Below are positions 54,163-61,441 of a stretch of DNA of 64,000 bases, one piece after another; position 1 is the stretch's first letter; each line of letters opens with the position of its first letter. The notes below the pieces were generated by a model. It saw only the letters and a list, made by a program, of their open reading frames with translations, made no database searches and had not been told where the DNA came from. The stretch covers positions 1,789,769 through 1,853,768 of the forward strand of contig NZ_VFNH01000002.1 of NCBI RefSeq assembly GCF_006715485.1. Reading direction: 5' to 3'. The stretch is from Herbaspirillum sp. SJZ107 (GTDB lineage: Bacteria > Pseudomonadota > Gammaproteobacteria > Burkholderiales > Burkholderiaceae_D). The position numbers and the translations under genes are program-made.

Positions 54163-55023
54163 CTAGGTATCGTTTCCATTCACGAAGGCCTCGAGCAGCC
54201 GGTTGAATTCCGCCGGATGCGTGACATTCATGCCATGCGACGCGCCTGCGAGGGTGCGTTTCTCGACACGTCCGATCCACTCGGCAAGCCTCTCGACGTT
54301 GTCGCGGTACATGCGCGGGCTCTTGCCTCCCGCGACCAGCAGCGTCCTGCATGTCACGCCATCCGCCGCCGCACGGGTATAGGCAGGCAAGGGATCGCGG
54401 AACTGCTTCGGCAGCGTGGCCGCGTTGTCGATCGCCATCGAGCGGAAACCGGAGGGACTCTTGCGCCAGATGCCCGGCATGCTGACCGAGTCGACGAACA
54501 TTTCCAGGCCCGCCTCGACCGCGCCGCCGTCGATCAGCTCGGCAACTTGCGCGCGCAGGGCAGTGGTCGCCGGCGGCAGCGCCGCTTCCGGCGCATCATC
54601 GATCTGCAGCGGGCCGCCGGGATCGGCGAGCGTCAGCGTCTTCACGAGGTAGGGATACTCGCGCGCCAGCTGGAATGCAACGCAGCCGCCGCGCGAGTGG
54701 CCGACGAGGTGCACCGGGCCGATGTCCATCACCGTGATGAACTCGGCGAGTTCGGCGACGTGCGTGCTCCAGCTGAACGGCCCCGGGATCGAGCAATCGT
54801 CCGAAGGCCAGTAGTGGCCGAGGCTGACCGACACGCAGTGAAAGTCTTTCGACAGGACGGCCATCTGGCCGTTCCAGTAGCGGTAGTCGCACAGCGATCC
54901 GTGAACGAATACCAGCGGTTCTCCGGATCCGCGCGTCACATAGGGCATGCGGCTGCCGGAAGGCAGGGTGGCAAAGTACACCTCGGGCACTGCCAAAACG
55001 TGCTGATCGGTTCGTGCATTCAT
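54163..55023 (-). CDS. Alpha/beta-fold hydrolase
   Basis: This 286-residue protein has the fold pattern EPLVFVHGSLCDYRYW (about 35-50) and a nucleophile elbow GHSRGG (108-113, Ser110), with the catalytic His in the C-terminal SHGMN. It is a cytoplasmic esterase- or epoxide-hydrolase-like enzyme; no signal peptide is present. AGGAG precedes the ATG. It is divergent from a LysR gene with a palindrome in the 90-bp gap. Confidence 0.86.
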   Translation of the reverse strand: MNARTDQHVLAVPEVYFATLPSGSRMPYVTRGSGEPLVFVHGSLCDYRYWNGQMAVLSKDFHCVSVSLGHYWPSDDCSIPGPFSWSTHVAELAEFITVMDIGPVHLVGHSRGGCVAFQLAREYPYLVKTLTLADPGGPLQIDDAPEAALPPATTALRAQVAELIDGGAVEAGLEMFVDSVSMPGIWRKSPSGFRSMAIDNAATLPKQFRDPLPAYTRAAADGVTCRTLLVAGGKSPRMYRDNVERLAEWIGRVEKRTLAGASHGMNVTHPAEFNRLLEAFVNGNDT

Positions 55024-55066
55024 GGTCGGACTCCTTTTTTGCTACTATGCACCACAGCAAGGTCCA

Positions 55067-55106
55067 AGAAAATCGCATAATATTGATCGTATCAATCAGA
55101 TTTTCT
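55067..55106. promoter_or_regulatory. Nested palindromic operator, hydrolase/LysR gap
   Basis: ATTGAT-CGT-ATCAAT (55082-55096) is a perfect palindrome fitting T-N11-A. Outside it, AGAAAATC (55067-55074) and GATTTTCT (55099-55106) form a second inverted pair with a slightly offset centre. The element lies 8-47 bp before the LysR start and is the probable site for that regulator. Confidence 0.58.
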
Positions 55107-55113
55107 GAGACTT

Positions 55114-55965
55114 ATGAAATCGCTCGATCTCGACGTCCTGGCCATGATGGTGGCCGTGGCCGACACCGGTAACATCAGCCGCGCGGCCGAGGTCGTGCAT
55201 CGCTCGCAATCGGCGGTGAGCATGCAGATCAAGACATTGGAAACGGCCATCGGCAAGCCGCTCTTCGTGCGCAAGCCGCGCAGCGTCACGCCGACGCAGG
55301 ATGGCGAGGTCCTGCTGACCTTCGCCCGGCGCATGCTCGCGCTGCGCGAGGAAGCCTGGGCCGCGGTGGTACGGCCGGACGTGACGGGGCGCGTCAGTAT
55401 CGGCGTGCCCGACGACTATGCCTCTTCATTGCTGCCGGCGATCCTCAAGAAGTTTTCCGCGACCTATCCGAAGGTCGAGATCCAGGTCGTGGGCCTGCCG
55501 AGCGTGGCGCTGGCGCCCATGGTGAAGGACGGCTCGGTCGACCTGGTGTGCGCGACGCGTGTCAAAGGACTGTCGGGGGAGTTCGTCCGCTTCGAACCGA
55601 TGGTCTGGGCTGCCGCGCCGAGCGAGCGCGAACTCTGGAAAGAAAAACCGCTGCCGATTGCCGTGTTTCTGCCTGGTAGCGTCGCGCGGGAAAACGCGAT
55701 CCGCAGTCTCGAGCGGGCGAAGATCCCGTATCGCACGTCTTACGAAAGCCCGAGTCTGATGGGGCTGCTCAGCATGGTCGAAGCAGGACTGGCGGTGGCG
55801 CCGCTGGCACGCTGTGCCGTGCCGGCTCACCTGTCCCTGCTTGGACAGGCACAGGGGCTGCCTGAAATCGCGCCGCTGGAGGTCATCCTCGCGCGCAGCT
55901 CGACATCGAAGCGGCCGCCATGCGACTTCCTGGCCGAGAAGATCATGGCGGAGCTGCGCCGCTAG
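55114..55965 (+). CDS. LysR-family transcriptional regulator
   Basis: This 283-residue protein has the LysR helix-turn-helix (MMVAVADTGNISRAAEVVHR, SQSAVSMQIKTLETAIGKPL) and an effector-binding domain in the C-terminal two-thirds. It is divergent from the alpha/beta hydrolase gene and probably controls it. Its stop overlaps the convergent DUF3943 stop by 4 bp. Confidence 0.9.
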   Translation: MKSLDLDVLAMMVAVADTGNISRAAEVVHRSQSAVSMQIKTLETAIGKPLFVRKPRSVTPTQDGEVLLTFARRMLALREEAWAAVVRPDVTGRVSIGVPDDYASSLLPAILKKFSATYPKVEIQVVGLPSVALAPMVKDGSVDLVCATRVKGLSGEFVRFEPMVWAAAPSERELWKEKPLPIAVFLPGSVARENAIRSLERAKIPYRTSYESPSLMGLLSMVEAGLAVAPLARCAVPAHLSLLGQAQGLPEIAPLEVILARSSTSKRPPCDFLAEKIMAELRR

Positions 55966-57503
55966 GACTTCACCGCCCCCATCCCGCCCGATGGCTGGTA
56001 GCTGTAATACAGCCCGACCGAGTCGTGCCGCTGCTGCGTTTCCAGTACGGTCGGGAAGGAAAAGCGGCGGCGTGAGGTGAGGTACCTGAGCGTGAGCGCA
56101 TGCGGGCCGGCCACCCGGTAGCTGACCGAGGCATCGCCGCGCAGCACCCGGTCGGTACCGGCGGTTTCGGGGCTGGCGACACGGCCGTCGAAGAAGGCGC
56201 GTGCGCGCAGGTCGAACGACAGCCTGTCGCCGAGGATCAGGCGCAGGCCCAGCGCGCTCTGCGGCGCGAAGCCATAGTTGTATTGTCCGGCCGAGCTGGC
56301 GCGTATCGTGCCGGTCGAGGTATAGCCGACGCCCGCCGATGCATGGCCCTGCAGCGCCAGCCCGTCGGCCAGCCACCATTGCAGGTTGCTACCCAGCGAA
56401 ACGCCGGTGCTCGCGATCCGGAACAGCTGCGGCGACAGGTAGTCGTAGCTGCCGTACAGCCCGGCGATGCCGTGCAGCTTGTTGCCGGGCGAGTAGGGCG
56501 CACCGTACAGCAGGCCGCGCGAGCTCAGGCTTTCCAGGCCGTTCACGCTCGACACGCGGGCACTGAAGGCGAAGTAGTCGAACGGCTTGTGGTAGGTATA
56601 GCCCTCTTTGCCGGGCAAGCCATATTCGAGCGCGAAATCGGCCGCCACTTCCCTGCGCTTGGTCGCCAGCGACGGGCCGGCGTTGCTGTTCGACGGGTTG
56701 CTGACACCCAGTTGCAGGCGCCCGAAGGTGGCCGGGGTGGCGCCGGCCCACAGCGCAGCGGCGCGCCGGCTCCTCCCGCTCTGGCGGTTGAAGCCCATCC
56801 CCGGCGACACGATCGCGGCGCCGGTCTCGCGCAACAGCGGCTTCGATCCGTCGCCGCCGTCCAGCACCAGGCTCGCCATCCGGTACAGGGCTTCGCCCAG
56901 GAAGCTGCCGCCGAAGCTGGTCGTGATCTGGTCGTTGCGCGAAGGCGGCGTCGTCTCGCCGGCGATTTCCCAGACCGCGCTGCCGGCGAAGGCATAGCCG
57001 AGCGATTCCCAGAACGTCAGTCCGTTGCTGCGCGCGAGGTTGTAGTACACCGAACCCTGGTACGGGTGGCCCAGCTGGTTGATTTCGAAGGGGTCGCGGT
57101 CTTCGACCCAGCTGCTGTGCAGGTTGCGCCGGATCGACCCCATGGTGACGCGATAGTCGTCCGGCTTCACGAAGGCGTGGTCGATGCGGTTCAGCGCGAT
57201 CTGGAAGGCGGCGATTTCCAGCGCGGCCGCCCCGTAGCTCTTGTAGGGACGCGCATCGTCCTTGAGCAGCGGCCCCGGTGCGGCCGGCGACGCCGGTTCG
57301 CGCAGCGGGTCCCGGTTCTGGTCCTGTTCCTGAGCCTGGTCTTTGGCCGCTGCGGACGCCGCCGCAGTATCGGTGAACCAGCTTTCGGCAAACGGGGTGT
57401 CGGCGGGCGCGCCGGGTGCTGCATGGGCGGCGCCGGCGGCCAGTGCCAGCAGCAGCGCCTGCACAGGCCGGCGCAGCTTGAATGTGTAGTGTGAAGCGTT
57501 CAT
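55962..57503 (-). CDS. DUF3943 family outer-membrane-associated protein
   Basis: This 513-residue protein has a signal peptide (MNASHYTFKLRRPVQALLLA, ending AGAAHA) and the DUF3943 region around VTMGSIRRNLHSSWVEDRDP and YYNLARSNGLTFWESLGYAF. The C-terminal half is rich in alternating beta segments, consistent with an outer-membrane or periplasm-facing protein. GGAATAGAG precedes ATG 57503. Its function in this family is not established. Confidence 0.82.
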   Translation of the reverse strand: MNASHYTFKLRRPVQALLLALAAGAAHAAPGAPADTPFAESWFTDTAAASAAAKDQAQEQDQNRDPLREPASPAAPGPLLKDDARPYKSYGAAALEIAAFQIALNRIDHAFVKPDDYRVTMGSIRRNLHSSWVEDRDPFEINQLGHPYQGSVYYNLARSNGLTFWESLGYAFAGSAVWEIAGETTPPSRNDQITTSFGGSFLGEALYRMASLVLDGGDGSKPLLRETGAAIVSPGMGFNRQSGRSRRAAALWAGATPATFGRLQLGVSNPSNSNAGPSLATKRREVAADFALEYGLPGKEGYTYHKPFDYFAFSARVSSVNGLESLSSRGLLYGAPYSPGNKLHGIAGLYGSYDYLSPQLFRIASTGVSLGSNLQWWLADGLALQGHASAGVGYTSTGTIRASSAGQYNYGFAPQSALGLRLILGDRLSFDLRARAFFDGRVASPETAGTDRVLRGDASVSYRVAGPHALTLRYLTSRRRFSFPTVLETQQRHDSVGLYYSYQPSGGMGAVKS

Positions 57504-57561
57504 CTCTATTCCAGGTCGACTCGATGCGATCATGCTGTGTCCAGGCTTTGCTGCTCGCTCA

Positions 57562-57577
57562 CCGGGAGGACTCCCGG
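57562..57577. repeat. Perfect short palindrome upstream of the DUF3943 gene
   Basis: CCGGGAG-GA-CTCCCGG is a 7+2+7 perfect inverted repeat about 59 bp upstream of the DUF3943 start, in a 230-bp gap. The loop is too short for a stable RNA hairpin, so an operator is more likely. No regulator gene is adjacent on that side. Confidence 0.4.
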
Positions 57578-57733
57578 GACGAGTGTTAGCATAAATATAA
57601 TGGCTCGCAAGAAATGTCGTCGCACGAATTGCATGATGGAATGGACATGCGGGATTGCGCGCCTCGCCAAGGTGAAACGTTATCGGTTTATTCGGCGCGA
57701 ATCTTGATCATTCGGGGCAAAGTGCTCCATCCG

Positions 57734-58966
57734 TTACAGTGGCGCCACGGTCTGCAGCCACGCCCGGTAACGTTGCGCCAGGCGCGCACCGCGCAGCTGG
57801 TCGAGTACCAGCGTGAAGGCAGGACTGTAGGCCGCCAGCGCGCCCGCACCCGCTGCCAGCGCATGCAGCCGGCGCCGTACCAGCGCCATGCGCGCCAGGC
57901 TGACCAGTGCCTTGTCCTTCCAGTCGACGGCGGGCATGGCGGCCGCCGGTTCACGGCCGGCCTGCCATGCGCACGGCAGGTCCGGCACCGCCGCCAGCGC
58001 GGTCGCGATGCCGACGATGGCGACGCCGGCTTGCAGCGCCTGCTCGGCGACCGGGCGGCGCGCGATGCCGCCGGTGGTCATCAGGGGCATGGTCGCCACC
58101 TGTGCGAGGGCGCGCGCGAACTCCAGGAAATAGGCTTCGCGCGCCAGCGTGCGGCCGTCGGCGGTGCGGCCCTGCATGGCCGGGCTCTCGTAGCTGCCGC
58201 CCGAGAGTTCGACCAGGTCGACCTGCTCGGCATTCAGCATCGCCAGTACCTCCCTGGCGTCGTTTTCGGAAAAGCCGCCGCGCTGGAAGTCGGCCGAATT
58301 CAGCTTGACGCCGACGCAGAAGGCCGGCGCGACGCGCGCCCGCACCGCGCGCACGACGTCCAGCAGCAGGCGCGCCCGCCGGGCCAGGCTGCCGCCCCAG
58401 GCGTCATCGCGGCGGTTGGTCAGCGGCGACAGGAATTGCGAGAGCAGGTAGCCGTGCGCCGCATGGATCTGCACACCCGTGAAGCCGGCCTGCTCGGCCG
58501 CGTGCGCGGTGGCCGCGAAGCGTTCGATCACCTCGGCGATGTCGGCCTCGCTCATCGCCCGCGGCTGCGCGAACATCTTGCTGTGCTTGCCCATGTCCAG
58601 CGCCACCGCCGACGGGGCCCAGGCCAGGCCGCCCATGTTGGCCATGACCTGGCGGCCGGGGTGGCTGATCTGCATCCAGGCCTGGGCGCCGCCTGCGCGC
58701 GCCGCCCGTGCCCACGCCTTGAACGGGTCGAGCGGCGTATCCGCTTCCAGCGCGATGGTGCCGGGGCCGGTCAGCGCGCGGCGGTCGACCATCACGTTGC
58801 CGGTGATGAGCAGGCCGGCACCGCCCTCGGCCCAGCGCCGGTACAAGCGGACGATGCGCGGGCCCGGCAATTGCCCGGCGTCGGCCAGGGTTTCTTCCAT
58901 GGCGGCCTTGGCCAGGCGGTTGGAGACGATGGCGCCGTTCGGCAGGGTCAGGGGCGTGAAAAGCAT
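57734..58966 (-). CDS. NADH:flavin oxidoreductase, Old Yellow Enzyme family
   Basis: This 410-residue FMN-dependent enzyme opens MLFTPLTLPNGAIVSNRLAK, the standard OYE N-terminus. It has the His-x2-His-type FMN/substrate segment HAAHGYLLSQFLSPLTNRRD and a C-terminal phosphate-binding part (MTTGGIARRPVAEQALQAG). It reduces activated C=C bonds with NAD(P)H. Its promoter has a 19-bp spacer with a dyad and is divergent from a MerR gene, so it is almost certainly induced through that regulator. Confidence 0.9.
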   Translation of the reverse strand: MLFTPLTLPNGAIVSNRLAKAAMEETLADAGQLPGPRIVRLYRRWAEGGAGLLITGNVMVDRRALTGPGTIALEADTPLDPFKAWARAARAGGAQAWMQISHPGRQVMANMGGLAWAPSAVALDMGKHSKMFAQPRAMSEADIAEVIERFAATAHAAEQAGFTGVQIHAAHGYLLSQFLSPLTNRRDDAWGGSLARRARLLLDVVRAVRARVAPAFCVGVKLNSADFQRGGFSENDAREVLAMLNAEQVDLVELSGGSYESPAMQGRTADGRTLAREAYFLEFARALAQVATMPLMTTGGIARRPVAEQALQAGVAIVGIATALAAVPDLPCAWQAGREPAAAMPAVDWKDKALVSLARMALVRRRLHALAAGAGALAAYSPAFTLVLDQLRGARLAQRYRAWLQTVAPL

Positions 58967-58999
58967 GGGGAGGATTCCTGGGTTCGATCGAGATGCGTT

Positions 59000-59030
59000 A
59001 TCCTAAGCTTGAAGTCAACTTCAAGGTCAA
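59000..59030 (-). promoter_or_regulatory. MerR-type promoter/operator for the Old Yellow Enzyme gene
   Basis: On the minus strand, -35 TTGACC (59030-59025) and -10 TAGGAT (59005-59000) are separated by 19 bp. An 8-bp perfect dyad, CTTGAAGT-CA-ACTTCAAG (59008-59025), fills nearly all of the spacer. A 19-20 bp spacer with a central dyad is the defining promoter form for MerR activators, which untwist the DNA. It reads into the gene starting at 58966. Confidence 0.8.
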
Positions 59031-59036
59031 GTCTCC

Positions 59037-59447
59037 ATGAACATGAAAATCGGCGAACTGGCGCAGCGCGCCGGCATCCCGCCATCGACCATCCGTTATT
59101 ACGAAAAAGAAGGCTTGCTGCCCAAGGTGCAGCGTGGCGCCAACGGCTACCGGGTCTACCAGGCCAGTGCGCTGGAGCGGCTGGACCTCATCCAGCTGGG
59201 CCAGAAGCTGGGCTTTTCGCTGGAGACGATCCGCAGCGTGGCCGCCTTGCACGGCGCCGCATTGAAGGATGCGCTGCTCGGCCAACTGGACGCGCGGCTG
59301 CAGGAGATCGACCGCCTGCGCGCGATCCTCGACGAGCAGCGCCACGCGGTCGCCGGCGCCAGGGACAAGGTGCGGCAATCCCTGGCCGACGGCGAGTGCC
59401 GGGTGCAGGCGGCGTGGACCACGGGCGCATGCGCCGGGCGCGCCTGA
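59037..59447 (+). CDS. MerR-family transcriptional regulator
   Basis: This 136-residue protein has the MerR helix-turn-helix (MNMKIGELAQRAGIPPSTIR, YYEKEGLLP) and a dimerisation helix (about 85-120). The C-terminus has two cysteines (ECRV and ACAG), so it could sense an electrophile or oxidant, but there is no close metal-binding pair as in CueR. It is divergent from the Old Yellow Enzyme gene with a MerR-form promoter between them. Confidence 0.9.
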   Translation: MNMKIGELAQRAGIPPSTIRYYEKEGLLPKVQRGANGYRVYQASALERLDLIQLGQKLGFSLETIRSVAALHGAALKDALLGQLDARLQEIDRLRAILDEQRHAVAGARDKVRQSLADGECRVQAAWTTGACAGRA

Positions 59448-59497
59448 AGCGCCGCCGGCCGAACTGTTGCGCCGGCACGATCGTTTAGAATAACCCG

Positions 59498-60151
59498 ATG
59501 ACGAAAGCAAGCAGATCGAAGACCGTTCCCGGCAAGGCCGAGGAAGACGGCACCCGTGCCCGCATCCTGAATGTCGCCCTCCGTGAGTTCTCCCGGCTCG
59601 GCTTGAGCGGCGCCCGCATCGATGCGATCGCGGCGGAAAGTGGGCTCAACAAGGCGATGATCTATTATCACTTCGGCAGCAAGGAGGACTTGTACGTCGC
59701 CGCGCTGGAAGAAAGCTACCGCCGCTTCCGCGACATCGAAGGCGGGCTGCATATCGACGAGACGCTGGCGCCGCTGGATGCCCTGCGCAAGCTGGTCGGG
59801 GCCAGTTTCGATTTCCATGCGGCGCATCCGGAATTCGTCCGGATGGTGATGAACGAGAACATCAACCACGGCGACTACATCGGCAAGATCCCGGCGCTGC
59901 GCGAGATCAACCGCTCGGCCATCGTCCTGCTGGAGCGGCTGTGCCGGCGCGGCGTCGCCGACGGGGTGTTCCGCGCCGATGTCGATCCAATCGACCTGCA
60001 CATGTCGATCAGCGCGCTGTCGTTCTACAACGTCTCCAACCGGCATACCTTCAGCTTCATCTTCGACCGCGACCTCGGCGCCGCCGAGGTGCACGCGGCG
60101 CGCCGCGACGCCGTGATCGACACGATCCTGCGCTACGTACGCGTCCCCTGA
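59498..60151 (+). CDS. TetR/AcrR-family transcriptional regulator
   Basis: This 217-residue protein has an N-terminal TetR helix-turn-helix (RILNVALREFSRLGLSGARI, ESGLNKAMIYYHFGSKEDLY) and an all-helical ligand domain. It starts 50 bp after the MerR gene without a clear ribosome site before the ATG. It converges on the porin gene, so its targets are not obvious from position. Confidence 0.88.
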   Translation: MTKASRSKTVPGKAEEDGTRARILNVALREFSRLGLSGARIDAIAAESGLNKAMIYYHFGSKEDLYVAALEESYRRFRDIEGGLHIDETLAPLDALRKLVGASFDFHAAHPEFVRMVMNENINHGDYIGKIPALREINRSAIVLLERLCRRGVADGVFRADVDPIDLHMSISALSFYNVSNRHTFSFIFDRDLGAAEVHAARRDAVIDTILRYVRVP

Positions 60152-60173
60152 GCGGCGCGCACGCACAGCTGCG

Positions 60174-61436
60174 TCAGAACGCGATTCTCAGCTGGGTGCC
60201 GAGCGCCAGCGCGTTGCGGGTCGCGCGGTAGCCGAAGGCGCCCGGATCGACCACGTACTGGACGTCGGCGCGCACGCCCAGCCAGCGCCGCGGCTGCACG
60301 CCGTAGCTCAGTTCGACCACGGTTTCGCCGGCAGGGCGTGCCGCATAGCCGCCGGCGTCGGGATCGGCGGCGGCGGCTTCGCGCAGGCGTGGATTGACCT
60401 GCGCCTGCACCACGCCCAGCGCCAGCGTATCGGCATCGCGGCCGGCAAAGGTGCCGGTCTTGACCAGGCCGGCCGCATACCAGCGCGTGATCTGCGCCGA
60501 CGCCTTGGGGTTGGCCGTGAACTGGCCGAACACGGCGAGGCCGCGGCCGCGTGCCTGGCGCAGGATCGTCTGGTCGGCCAGCAGGTAGATGCCGTAGCGG
60601 CCGTCCACCGTGCCGGTCTCGCCCTGGCGCTTGGCGCGCGCCGTGTCGTAGAACACGCCGAGCTTGTAGTGGCCGGGGAGCGCCGCATCCTGCGGCGCGG
60701 AACCCGGCGCGTATTCCAGCTCCAGCGGCAGCATCATGCCGGCCGTGCCGGCGGCGAATGGCCGGAAGGCGTTGTCCCGGTCGCCGAGGTGCGGATTGTC
60801 CTGGTACACGCCGGTGCGCAGCAGCAGGTCGGGGCGGAGCCGGTAGCGCACGGCCGCGCCCCAGCGCGCATTCGGGTAGTTGTACCAGCCGCTGTTGCCC
60901 GACATCGACAGCGGGTGGGCGCAGAACGCCGCATTCACCAGCTGGCAGCCCAGGATCATGCCGCCCAGGTCATTGCCCATCGCGAAAAAGCCGAGACGGA
61001 GGTTGAGCCGGCCGGCCAGCAGGTTCTGTTCGATGCTGGCCTCGCTCAGGCGCGTGTACGGACCGCCGTAGACTTCCTGCACCGGCAGCCGGTTGCCGAT
61101 GTAGTCGGCCGACACGCCGGCGCCGCGCCGGTCGTTGACGGTGAAGTGCAGGGTGGTGCCGGACCAGCCGGCGATGCGCGCCATGTCGAGATCGGCGCCC
61201 AGGCGCAGCTGCTGGGCATAGGTGCTGCCGCGGGCGCGCCCGCCGCTGACGTTGGCGAAGGTCTCGGAGACGTAGTCGCCGCGGAAGTTGACGCCGGCAT
61301 CCAGATAGCGGCTGCGGGCGCCGCCCCAGTCGCCGCTCAGGGTGGCGTCATCGGCATGCGCGGCCGCCGGGGCCAGCGCCACCGCGGCCAGCAGGAAGGC
61401 GCGGCATGCATTCTCATGTTTCATACGAAGGCGCAT
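60174..61436 (-). CDS. OprB-family carbohydrate-selective porin
   Basis: This 420-residue protein has a signal peptide (ending AAAHADDATLSG) and an OprB-type outer-membrane barrel with SGDWGGARSRYLDAGVNFRG, GNRLPVQEVYGGPYTRLSEA and a C-terminal Phe (TQLRIAF). OprB porins admit glucose and other sugars. It starts 5 bp after the stop of the glucose dehydrogenase gene, so the two form an operon that delivers and oxidises sugar in the periplasm. The start could also be the ATG at 61424. Confidence 0.88.
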   Translation of the reverse strand: MRLRMKHENACRAFLLAAVALAPAAAHADDATLSGDWGGARSRYLDAGVNFRGDYVSETFANVSGGRARGSTYAQQLRLGADLDMARIAGWSGTTLHFTVNDRRGAGVSADYIGNRLPVQEVYGGPYTRLSEASIEQNLLAGRLNLRLGFFAMGNDLGGMILGCQLVNAAFCAHPLSMSGNSGWYNYPNARWGAAVRYRLRPDLLLRTGVYQDNPHLGDRDNAFRPFAAGTAGMMLPLELEYAPGSAPQDAALPGHYKLGVFYDTARAKRQGETGTVDGRYGIYLLADQTILRQARGRGLAVFGQFTANPKASAQITRWYAAGLVKTGTFAGRDADTLALGVVQAQVNPRLREAAAADPDAGGYAARPAGETVVELSYGVQPRRWLGVRADVQYVVDPGAFGYRATRNALALGTQLRIAF

Positions 61437-61441
61437 ACGGA

